Shown here piece by piece: positions 27,601-35,778 of a stretch of DNA of 64,000 nucleotides. Under the pieces are notes generated by a model, which saw only the letters and a program-made list of their open reading frames with translations, was not told the origin of the DNA and did not search any database. Location: positions 7,259,001-7,323,000 of the forward strand of contig NC_134838.1 of assembly GCF_965363235.1 (NCBI RefSeq), written 5' to 3'. Positions within the stretch are counted from its first letter, which is position 1. Each line of letters begins with the position of its first letter. A program made the translations under genes and the position numbers. Origin of the DNA: Mytilus galloprovincialis. Taxonomy: Eukaryota; Mollusca; Bivalvia; Mytilida; Mytilidae.

Positions 27601-28661
27601 TACATTCTGTCATTTCGGGGCCTTTTATAGCTGACTATGCGGAATGAGCTTTGATAAATCATTTTACTTTTGCAGCACTCAGTATTTTGCAGCAGGAGAG
27701 AGTTATACGTTCATGACAACCGCACCACATGACGTTGGAGATGTAGATGATGTAGTTGTTCACTGGCACCATGAATCATCCTTATTAAATCCTTTCCAAT
27801 GGAACCCTTTCGGACTTCGTAGTCCAACGCTGTTAATATCTAAAGTTCATATAGCCCATGCATCAAAACAGTAAGTTTATTTAAATATTAACTAGTCAAA
27901 TACTAGAACAAGTACAAACAGATAAATGACTTCCAGTTCCCAATCATTTCAGTACCAATTAGTCCAGATGTTTTATGACCACACACTGTCGCTTCTTTAA
28001 TCGATAGTCTATATATGATTAGAACCAAAAAGTGTGAAGCTTCATTTTTGTTTACATTTTTAGTCGGATTGTTTGTTAATTTCTGAAGATATATTACTTT
28101 CAGTTTAGAACTGAATTCATTTTGTCAAATTTTCTTCTCGACCTAGACTAGAATATTGTATAATTATTTTTTTTTAAATTTTAATTTGGGTGTTAAAGCG
28201 TTAACAAAAGCACGTTCAATTTAAACGCGGAAGTATACGACGAACGCTTGCACCTAACAAAACTATAAACTTTTAAAGAAAGCTTTCAACTCTCGTAAAA
28301 CTTTAATTCTAAAAGGAAACTACGATTCAAATGAAATTTTCTTTGATTTTGTAAATATTTGTACGCATGGTTTAAACGATGTTATGGAGAGAACGTTTTT
28401 AATTTATGGAAGTTTCATTTAATTTAAGATATCATACCAACTTATTGTTGTCGTGATAAGATCCTTTTTTTTAAATATTTGTTATATGTAATTATAAACT
28501 GATAATGTTCTACAAAAATCATACACTCATTGTTATACATATTCTGAGAGCCGGTAACTGTTATACACTCTCATCTATTTAACAGGTCCACTTTTTGTAC
28601 ACAAGGAAAGGAAGGATCTCTTGCATCTGATACGACTGCACGGTTATATAGGAAATGTTGA
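6670..28661 (+). CDS. Secreted pancreatic-type triacylglycerol lipase (11 exons, 491 aa)
   Basis: Exons 6670-6748, 10530-10795, 13839-13985, 15262-15370, 16146-16262, 22806-22925, 23260-23375, 24403-24535, 26018-26135, 27676-27870 and 28586-28661 join with GT-AG introns into 1476 nt without a stop until TGA. Residues 1-20 form a hydrophobic signal peptide, so the enzyme is secreted. Family landmarks appear in order: [23 protein letters not shown], the nucleophile elbow GHSLG (Ser180), GLDPAGP (Asp203) and CNHLRS (His289). Spacing of the triad (23 and 86 residues) is close to that of vertebrate pancreatic lipase. A Cys263-Cys287 lid of full length implies a surface-activated lipase rather than a short-lid phospholipase type. 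A PLAT/C2-like domain (~363-480) follows. It hydrolyses glycerolipid esters, presumably as a digestive or secreted enzyme. Introns are large and packed with repeats. Alternative identity: another member of the PNLIP/PNLIPRP family. Confidence 0.93.
6749..8371. other. Lipase intron 1, left part
   Basis: AT-rich intronic sequence. Open frames of up to 111 codons around 7582-7917 have Lys/Phe/Asn-rich composition expected from AT-rich DNA and show no domain, so no gene is called. Confidence 0.5.
8372..9315. mobile_element. Pearl-like non-autonomous element with 160-bp tandem core
   Basis: Bounded by the short inverted repeat ATACGCCCG (8372-8380) and CGGGCGTAT (9307-9315). The core is about four and a half units of 160-161 bp (the string cgtttttgaNatacgg recurs at ~8552, 8713, 8873 and 9034). 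A run of gacagacggacgga motifs follows at 9232-9265, then the perfect palindrome CCCGTCAAAATTTTGACGGG at 9291-9310. Tandem core plus terminal hairpin plus no ORF is the plan of bivalve pearl/Helentron-derived elements, and the 160-bp period equals that of the BIV160 satellite; sequence identity to either was not tested. Confidence 0.75.
9316..10529. other. Lipase intron 1, right part
   Basis: No gene or RNA seen. A short block at 9330-9400 repeats the phrase 'gacaatttggacc' two or three times; otherwise unremarkable AT-rich intron. Confidence 0.4.
10995..11229. repeat. Dispersed mussel-type interspersed repeat fragment
   Basis: Contains gatgtggtatgagtgtcaat, caatgagacaactc, tacggccttcaacac and agctataaagggcccc in order. 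The same phrases occur in pieces at 22440-22540, 27600-27640, 50880-50915 and 51840-51980. The element at 11230 appears to have been inserted into, or directly abuts, this copy. Confidence 0.6.
11230..13020 (+). mobile_element. Tandem-core element with ~500-bp units (about three)
   Basis: Begins with the palindromic tract aggctctaaagagcct followed by gtgtcgctcacc. About three units follow with a 500-bp period (the string attgactataaag recurs at ~11468, 11971 and 12472). It ends in an acgacgacgacggacgacg run at ~12990-13017. This is the multi-unit, opposite-orientation relative of 1783-2448. A small duplication (tttatctctatctataataa) at 12570-12650 lies inside the third unit. Open frames in it are fragments of the repeat and not genes. 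Confidence 0.65.
13021..13838. other. Lipase intron 2, remainder
   Basis: AT-rich intron without any feature that can be supported. Confidence 0.4.
13986..15261. other. Lipase intron 3
   Basis: No recognisable repeat family or gene. Short poly-A/T runs only. Confidence 0.4.
15590..16130. repeat. Dispersed repeat, copy 1 (lipase intron 4)
   Basis: Shares ordered phrases (tgcgcattt, agtagtataccgctgttc, acaaatccgggtttc, gagggaaacacatc, gaggcgcattattaatt) with the segment at 30800-31330 and, in part, 33610-33700. Non-coding, diverged interspersed repeat of unknown class. Confidence 0.55.
16310..16861. repeat. Dispersed repeat interrupted by the TIR element
   Basis: Carries acttggtacaggcatttt, tatagctagctaaacc and related phrases found again at 23440-23660, 30320-30540 and 31830-32003. 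Its continuation (gagttcggtatttttgtt) resumes just right of 22661, so the 5.8-kb element at 16862-22661 was inserted into a pre-existing copy. Confidence 0.5.
16894..17035. repeat. Left subterminal array of ATGTCGT...ACGACAT palindromes
   Basis: At least four 16-19-bp palindromes such as atgtcgttaaaacgacat and atgtcgttataaacgacat, separated by short cgctatgtcg-like linkers. Mirrored by an array at 22546-22632 near the other end of the element. Confidence 0.8.
17296..19800 (-). mobile_element. 5'-truncated non-LTR retrotransposon (LINE), CR1/L2/Jockey-like
   Basis: Reading leftwards: an endonuclease (EEP) C-terminal part with [10 protein letters not shown] near 19660-19630 and [10 protein letters not shown] near 19490; a reverse transcriptase from 19032 to 17989 with [42 protein letters not shown] and the catalytic box FADDSLLY; then the thumb and C-terminal tail in frames 17995-17702 and 17754-17296, the latter with [13 protein letters not shown]. 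The element is split over at least four frames by frameshifts and the RT frame itself is 347 codons. The N-terminal endonuclease half is missing at about 19800, consistent with 5' truncation. FxDD RT with an EEP endonuclease places it in the CR1/L2/Jockey group. It is immobile. Confidence 0.88.
19892..19980 (-). repeat. tRNA-like SINE head or tRNA pseudogene fragment
   Basis: On the minus strand TAGCCGAGAGG resembles a pol III A box and GGGATCGATTCCC a B box with T-arm pairing, about 60 bp apart. The cloverleaf is not convincing (long variable region, poor acceptor stem), so it is not called as a tRNA gene. Confidence 0.4.
20095..20175 (+). repeat. Second tRNA-like fragment, opposite orientation
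   Basis: TAGCCGCGAGG (A-box-like) and AGGTTCGAAATC (B-box-like) are spaced as in a tRNA-derived SINE head. No closed acceptor stem was found. Confidence 0.35.
20936..21660. repeat. Two tandem 370-bp repeats (dispersed family)
   Basis: Units start at 20936 and 21306 with taataaaattaacggtacc, contain ttgcaccaNatgcgcatttc, gagatacattccttaattt and a ccagtaccgaagtactgg hairpin, and end in catcgacccagtggtag. The same dimer occurs at 32004-32675; a partial inverted piece lies at 24614-24760. Confidence 0.85.
21661..22545. other. Unassigned interior of the TIR element
   Basis: No recognisable protein; an 82-codon minus-strand frame (21923-21675) has no domain. 22440-22540 contains phrases of the dispersed mussel repeat (aaatgacacagaaattt, cgcatagtcagctataaaa). 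Confidence 0.4.
22546..22632. repeat. Right subterminal palindrome array
   Basis: Palindromes such as atgtcgtaattacgacat and degenerate gatgtcgctataacgacat repeated three to four times next to the right terminal inverted repeat; counterpart of 16894-17035. Confidence 0.75.
23440..23660. repeat. Dispersed repeat copy in lipase intron 7
   Basis: Contains gactgtcatacaagtgagag, ctgtaccaagtcag, ccattcgtttgatgtgttt and agagttcagtatttttgtga, shared with 16310-16861 and, in the same orientation, with 30320-30540. Confidence 0.6.
24563..25525 (+). pseudogene. Four decayed copies of the 3' end of lipase exon 8 in intron 8
   Basis: The end of exon 8 plus its donor (ctggacacatcagctaacag ... ctgtagtaagt) recurs in direct orientation at about 24563-24612, 24787-24845, 25414-25460 and 25470-25525, each with phrases like tctagacacatcggNtaa and a following ttgtcagaattaacac. 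Only the last ~40 coding bases and flanking donor region are repeated. Copies are diverged, and their donor dinucleotides are partly lost. Confidence 0.7.
24614..24760 (-). repeat. Partial inverted copy of the 370-bp dispersed repeat
   Basis: Phrases ggtcgatgccactgctgatgg and gagggtatcaccagcccagtag (given in part) are the reverse complement of the 3' third of the 370-bp unit. It lies between exon-8 copies 1 and 2. Confidence 0.6.
25526..26017. other. Lipase intron 8, remainder
   Basis: AT-rich intron with nothing that can be supported. Confidence 0.4.
26733..27587. repeat. 25-bp minisatellite, about 34 units, in lipase intron 9
   Basis: Unit ttctactaagattaggccgt + (g/a)tgtt, period 25, with a few single-base changes and indels. 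Two main variants (gtgtgtt and gtatgtt) are interspersed. Every unit contains gtgttttctactaag, which resembles a branch point/polypyrimidine/AG acceptor. It ends about 90 bp before the true acceptor of exon 10 (27675). Confidence 0.93.
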
Positions 28662-28690
28662 CGACATGCTTATAGTTAATTGTATAGATA

Positions 28691-28696
28691 AATAAA
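28691..28696 (+). terminator. Candidate polyadenylation signal of the lipase gene
   Basis: AATAAA 30 bp after the lipase stop codon. Confidence 0.6.
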
Positions 28697-29489
28697 CTTA
28701 CATACATCATGCCTTGTCTTGAGATTTCTTTTTGTTCTATTTGTTACAAAAATATGTATTTCCATACTAGACAAAAAAAACCATCAAAGATACAGTTATC
28801 TAAATTGTAACGCAATTTGCGTATATAGTTTAAACATATGTGGCGGTCGAATCAAAATAGTCGAAGGACCAAATAAAAAAATGCTGAAATCAATGGAAAC
28901 TTAAAAAAGTGGTGACATATATGTAACCATAAGATAAAGGGACACGGAACTTCGTCAATTTTTCGATGTCATTGTCCCGCAAACCTATGTCAACTATTTT
29001 CATAACTTATTTTAGAATTGCCTGTTAGAATTGATAAATAATATGACATTGAATATGAATAGTTTATTCAACAACAATATTGTTAATGTATTATTATAAT
29101 ATTTAGTTGTTATTAATTCCAATGTCATGAGTTTATGAATTTTGCATTTTCTAAACAAATCATTTAACATAAATGGAGAATGTGTCTATGGGTCACAGAT
29201 TCCCCCGCTTGTAAATATGAATGAGTCAACTTCCACATATGGATGCAGGATTCCAGTAGGTAAGATTGTTTTGTGATCATAAGCACGTCAGGAATATGGC
29301 AGTTGTTATCAAATAGCACGTTTCTATGCATGTTGGTGTTTGTTTTTGTTGCATTTCGGTGTATCTATTGTTCCCTCTGTTTTAGTTTGTAACCCGGATT
29401 TGTTTTAGTTTAATGACTATTGAACAGGGGTATACGACTGTTGCCTTTCGTAAAACCAATGTGATTGGTCCTACTATAGATATTTATCG
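28697..29489. other. Intergenic after the lipase gene
   Basis: No gene seen. 29270-29470 carries pieces of a dispersed repeat (acccggatttgttttagttt, gactattgaacaggggtata) in the inverted orientation of 31200-31330. Confidence 0.45.
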
Positions 29490-29700
29490 ACTCTCTTGTA
29501 ACTTAAAAATGCATGGTCATTATCATGACTCTCTTGTATCTTAAAAATGCATAATTATTATCGTGGACTCCCTGGTAACTTTATAATGCATGTTCAATAT
29601 CATGAACTCCTTGTTACTTAATAATACATGGTGAATATCATGGATTCCCGGGTATAATTGTAGAAGCATAGTTATACTGGTAAAATATCTGGTAATAACT
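29490..29700. repeat. Degenerate ~51-bp tandem repeat, 4-5 units
   Basis: Units of the type gactctcttgtaacttaaaa + atgcatggtcattatcat recur with decay, ending in tactggtaaaatatctggta. A single related copy with the same tail (cctggtaaaatctctggtaa) is at 37765-37848. Confidence 0.65.
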
Positions 29701-30319
29701 TATTTTAATTTTCATTCATTCACTGTTAGTCAGGGAAGCATAGAATAATGTCAGAGTCGGGCTACCTTTTGTTGGATTCTGCGTGACTCCCCTCGATGCC
29801 TCTTTATTCCAAGTTTATTATATTGTAGGTTCCTTTGTGTTACATTATTTAACTTGAGAAATGAAGTTTTAAAATGAAAAGCATTAGAACCATGTAATAT
29901 GAGTAAAATATAAGCTTCAAATGATTGCACATGGCAGGTTTGTTAATGACACATCTGCAAAACAAAGTCAAATTGTTTATGTCGTTTATTTTATATCTCT
30001 TCCTGTGTGACGTTTACATTCTGACGTCATACACGCGAACTACACTAGAGCTTATGTGAGCCTTACCATTCAGTCACAGGACTTCAAATATTTCAATCCT
30101 TTATGGGTTGATTTAAAATATATATAAGTAAGCAATGAATGTAATATGAATGTGTTGGTTTCATTTGAAAGATGCTTTTTTGTGCCTGTTTGTTAAATAT
30201 TTGTTTGTTTTCGTTCTAATTGAGATTGTGACACGGTGATGACTGCTGTATCCCTATTTTGACAATTTTACCTATTATGTCTGTTTTTCCACGCATCGTT
30301 GTAAATATAATAGAATTTG

Positions 30320-30540
30320 ATGCGACTGTCATACAAGTAAGAGGTTTAGCGCTATGAATCCAGGTTCAATCCACCATTTTCTGCATTTGAAAATGCCTGT
30401 ACCAAATCAGGAATATGACAGTTGTTGTCCATTTGGTTTTGATGTGTTTTGTCATTTGATTTTGCCATGTGATTAGGGACTCTCCGATTTGATTTTCCTC
30501 TGAGTTCAGTATTTTTATGAAAGGAAACATTAAAATAAGC
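30320..30540. repeat. Dispersed repeat copy
   Basis: Phrases gactgtcatacaagtaagag, tgtaccaaatcaggaatatg and tgagttcagtatttttatga match 23440-23660. Confidence 0.6.
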
Positions 30541-30639
30541 AGTTTTCCAAACAAAATTTTTCGAGAAACTAAGGATTTTCTTATCCCAGGAATAGACTAC
30601 CTAAGCCGTATTTGGCACAACTTTTTGGAATTTTGGGTC

Positions 30640-31330
30640 CTCAATGCTCTTCAACTTTGTACTTGTTTGGCTTTATAACTATTTTGATATGAGCGTCACT
30701 GATGCGTTTTATGTAGACGAAACGCGCGTCTGGCGTACTAAATTATAATCCTGGTATCTTTGATAACTATTTGGAGATAAAGAAAGTCAACTCATTGTCT
30801 GACCCTAACCGATTTTATTGCAAATTTCAACAGTACACGAAGTCTATTTTCGTAGAAGGGGCATTGACCCTCTGAGAAAAAGATAACAGTGAAATATCTT
30901 TACGTTATTCAAACAAAACAACCACCTTGAAATACTATCTTAAAGCTTTCCTTTTCACATTGAATGCGCATTTTGTTAATTATGGGTATAAAAGAAGTTG
31001 TTGGGTATACACCAACGATTCAGCAAACTAGCAAAATGAATGACAATAATATATCTAGTTACATATCTATTATCCTCTGTTTTTTTTCTTTCTTTTGTAT
31101 GTATAACTAAGACACAGCTATAACTTTGCTCATCGCATTCAACACAAATGAGGCGCATTATTAATTCTGATTTCAAGTTTATTCTTCACATGTTGGATGA
31201 ATTAAATAAAGTCAACAGTAGTATATCGGTGGTCAATTGTCATAAATCGATTGAGATAAAACAAATCCGGATTACAAACTAACACCGAGGGAAACACATG
31301 AACTATAAGAGGAAAACAAACGAACAACAG
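30640..31330. repeat. Dispersed repeats, including copy 2 of the 15590 family
   Basis: 30640-30770 is a separate common repeat (tcactgatgcgttttatgtag, given in part; acgaaacgcgcgtctgg). From about 30800 the sequence follows 15590-16130: tgaatgcgcattttgttaa, aatgaggcgcattattaatt, gtagtatatcggtggtcaat, acaaatccggattacaaac. Confidence 0.55.
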
Positions 31331-31829
31331 GAACACTGAGGTGAACAAAAATAAACAACTTGCTAATAAACATATAAACAAACTTTTTGATAACAACTGC
31401 CGTATTCCGGACTTGGTACAGGACATTTAAAGAACAAAATGGTGATTTGAACCTGGTTTAATGGCTAGCCAAACCTCCCGCTTTATGACAATGTTAAAAG
31501 ATATCGCTGAAATGACAACACTCTGTCACTGAAATACGAAACAAACTCACGCGAGAACATACATCATAGGTCATTTGACAGTTTTAGACTTGTTTTCTTA
31601 TTTGTAGATCTTATTTTGCGGAACAATTTTGATCTAACAATTTCTCACTATCTTTTCTAGGGACAAAATAAATATTAAGATACATTAACAACCGGTTATA
31701 CATCTGCAAAAAATAATTGACTTTCCAACTCAAAACCATGCCATCATGACATAAAAAAAAGATAACCACACTTTTTTTTGGTCTCAATTATGTCCATGAA
31801 TTTGTTTTTAACCCTATGTAAAAAGTAAA

Positions 31830-32003
31830 ATCACAACATTACTGAACTCTGAAGGAAATTCAAAATGAAAAGTCACTGAATAAATGGCAAAGTCAAATGT
31901 TCAAACACATCAAATGAATGGAAAACAACTGTGATATTTCTGACTTGGTACAGGCATTTTCTTATGAAGAAAAAGATGGATTAAACTCAGTTTTATAGCT
32001 AGC
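31830..32003. repeat. Dispersed repeat copy abutting the 350-bp dimer
   Basis: Phrases acattactgaactctgaagg, acttggtacaggcattttc and ttttatagctagctaa are the reverse-oriented counterpart of 30320-30540; the copy ends exactly where the dimer begins. Confidence 0.55.
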
Positions 32004-32675
32004 TAATAAAATTAACGGTACCAATTTTCTTGCACCAGATGGGCATTTCGACAAAACATGTCTCTTCAGTGATGCTCGTGGCCAAAATATTTGAAATCCA
32101 AAGCTTATATAAAAGATGTAGAGCTATAATCCAAAAGGTCCAAAAAGTATAGCCAAATCCGTGAAAGGAATCAGAGCTTTGCATGAGGGAGATACATTCC
32201 TTAGTTTATAATAATTTCTATCATTTTGTAACAGTAAATTTTAATAACACAAAAAATCCGTATTTTCATGCCAGTACCGAAGTACTGGCTACTGGGGTGG
32301 TGAAACCCTCGGGGACTAATAGTCCACCAGCAGAGGCATCGACCCAGTTGTAGTAATAAAATTAACGGTACCAATTTTCTTGCACCAGATGCGCATTTCG
32401 ACAATACATGTCTCTTCAGTGATGCTCGTGGCCAAAATATTTGAAATCCAAAGCTTATATTAAATATGTAGAGCTATAATCCAAAAGGTCCAAAAAGTAT
32501 AGCCAAATCCGTGAAAGGAATCAGAGCTTTGCATGAGGGAGATACATTCCTTAGTTTATAATAATTTCTATCATTTTGTAACAGTAAATTTTAATAACAC
32601 AAAAAATCCGTATTTTCATGCCAGTACCGAAGTACTGGCTACTGGGGTGGTGATACCCTCGGGGACTAATAGTAA
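32004..32675. repeat. Second tandem dimer of the 350-370-bp family
   Basis: Units begin at 32004 and 32354 with taataaaattaacggtacc; the second stops within the gggactaatagt phrase, so it is truncated. Almost identical to 20936-21660 apart from small indels. Confidence 0.85.
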
Positions 32676-35600
32676 AATTGATCCTACTATACTATATGCA
32701 TTTTGAAATTTTAAATAATGTCTGGACTATTACGTCTGTCATTTGTGTCCGACTCATACTAAAATTAAAACACTACAATGCAGGTTTACTTTCCTTTTTA
32801 TTATGATACAAATAAACATATTCAATATTGCATGGTTAACGTAAAATTGTAGAAAATGTAAAAATATGAACTATGAAAAAGTATGATAATGATAGTCACT
32901 TACAAAAAGATGTCTCTTTCTATTGAACATACAAGATGGTTAAATAATTCTACCCAATTCCAATATATGGGTAAAAATGATTTTAAGAATGCCATTTGTA
33001 TCTAATTTGCCAATCAGATATAAGAACCTCAAAATGATTTCCTTGTCAATGGCCATGTTAATTTTTGGCAGGACTATTGGAAGCTAACTTATACTTTTTT
33101 CAACATTTAAAAAAGTGAATGAGGTAAATAACATTAAATCAAAACCATATGACTAACATTTGGACACTATAAATGTGTGGTTACAGCGAATATATTATAT
33201 TTGGGTGTTGACTACATGTTCTATTAATAGTTAGTGCTGCTGTGTTAGTTGATCGATGGGGTCATCAAATACATTTAATGTAGATGCTTTGTTTATTATT
33301 AACGCAATAGTTGGTCTTAAGCTGTAAATCTACTTTCAAGAAAAGGAAGCCTTTATGGTTCATAAACAATGACAGCTTAAGAATTTTTCCTTGAGAACTG
33401 ACACAGAATATGATATAAACATACAATATACTTTTTATCAACTTCAATTTCTAAAATTATAGTTAAAGGTTGAGGATATTTAACATAACTGGATATAAGT
33501 ATACAGTAATAGTACCATGTCAATACTGGTTAAGTTATGTAGGTGCACAAAAAAAAATATGATTATATATGTTTTTTAATCTATAGTTATCATGGTCATT
33601 TCTATTAATTGATAAAGGCCACAGCAGTATACCACTGTTCAATAGTCATAAATCAATTAAGAGAAAAACAAATCCTGGCTTCAAACCAAACCAAGGCTGT
33701 TAGATATACAATAATTGATTTTAATGTAATGGAGGATGAATGGGTAATGTCTGCAATGTGCATGATTAGATGACAAAAGATCATTTAGACCTTTGAAGTA
33801 ACTGAGCTAAAAAATATTCTCATTAAAAATTATTAACCAAAATTAACTGATGTAACAAATTATATAGAATAAATTTTATCATAGCTCTGAAAAGGTCCAA
33901 CAATTTACTATTGGCACTTCAATGCAACTAATCAAATGGCACTCAATAATACAACAAAAAGCTCAAAATTACCACACAGAATGATAAATTAATCATCACT
34001 AGTTAAATATACAGATATACTTTTTAAAATAGCTAAGAGTCTAAGAATCTTAAATATACAATCTATCTGGAACAAATTTGGCATCATTATGCAGTCATAT
34101 TTCAAGTCAACCTCTTGTTACCCTGAGAAAACATTGTCAGCCAAGGTTGGAAATCTGCTCTATCACCATATTAGTTCTGTGTTATTAAATATATTATACA
34201 TTATTGTCCTCAAATTTTTAATTCAAAGTAATAAATTATATCTACATTGTTATGGCAGAAAAGCAACATAGATGAAACAAGATGTACATTTTAATGTTGA
34301 TAGTCTATCAAGGAGGCCTGAGGGTGAGATGGCAAATTGTCTTTACAATTATTGATGAAAGTTGTCATGGTCTTCTTTATTGTTTTTTAAGTTTGTTTGC
34401 ATAAAATTTAATAAAGTATCTTGTGCTGAGTCAGACAATATATTAACTTATCTCCTTGTATTAACCAATCAAAATCTGGCACTTTAATATGAATTATAAT
34501 AATTAGTATTTATAACAAATAAGACTATGAACATTTTAAGCAAATAAGAGCACTTTTGTGACTAAACATATACTAAATAATCAAAAACTGTAAATTGCAG
34601 CATAAAAAAGATATACTTGCAATAGTATATTTCAACAAAGTTAAACATTTATACTAATAACAAAAACAATAAAAAACATAAAGATATAAAGAAACAATTG
34701 CCTGATGAATATGCTTCATCTTACTCCTGAGCATATTTGTTTTTGAGCTTGAAACTCTGCTATCTGCAAAAATTGTCTTATGATTGTAAAATGTATTACT
34801 ACACCTTCGATTTAAATATATAAAGTATATAAAAAATGGAATATGAAATATGAAATATATATGTTATAAAAATATGAAAACATCTAAAATAAAACTGAAA
34901 ACTATAACTGCCACAACCTCACACTCTAATGGAAAAAACAAGAACTGCCATAACAACTAAAGATAATAGAGAAAACCAGAACTTCCACATAATGTAATGG
35001 AAGACATTTAAACACAGTGATACAAACTGGAACAATGGATCAATTCTTCTACAAGAAAGCCATTCAAAAAAAAAATTATGGTCTCAAAAACTATACAGCA
35101 TCTATCCGTTTTATGATATCCAAATAATCCTTTTACATTTATGAGTAAGTAAGTATAAAATTGCACTTTACACAAAATGAAAGTTGAGATCAAAACAAAT
35201 GTTGATTTTATCTGTAGAAAACAATATGACCCCATCATAATTAAACATACAAAAAAATAGGCACAAAATGATTGTGAGCATAAAGATAGTCCTGCTATTG
35301 CTTAATCAAACGTTTGTTTTTAGAATACAACAATTCAATCATTAAAATAATGTCCATCATTTTTTAATTGGTTAAACACTTAGGTTTTGAATTTTCATTT
35401 TAAAAAAACAACATAAAAATTCCATTAGACCTTACAATCACTGTATCATCTCTAAATTACTTAGTATAGGAAATTTAATTCCAATAGGCATGATTATTAA
35501 TAATAAATTATTACTACTCTTCAAATTTACCTACACTAATCCTATATTAATAAAATCTAGTGCTACTCTATGCATTGATAATAAGTCTTGAGGTAAATCA

Positions 35601-35778
35601 GATATAAGCAGTATTATACTTGCATAAGTTTGTACTATATTTTAAGTATGTACAATTAGACGGATTGTACTCCTTGTTAATTTTGAAAATATCCTAACAT
35701 TTTAGAATAGAACAATATCTTAACATCTACAATCTTGTCATTATAACAAATGTACCGGTAATTAAAAACTATGGAAAT
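32676..35778. other. Region 3' of the iRhom gene; possible long 3' UTR
   Basis: No gene. On the minus strand AATAAA hexamers lie opposite tttatt at about 32797, 33293 and 34377 and could end a 1.4-3 kb 3' UTR, but none can be preferred. A repeat fragment sits at 33610-33700. Confidence 0.35.
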
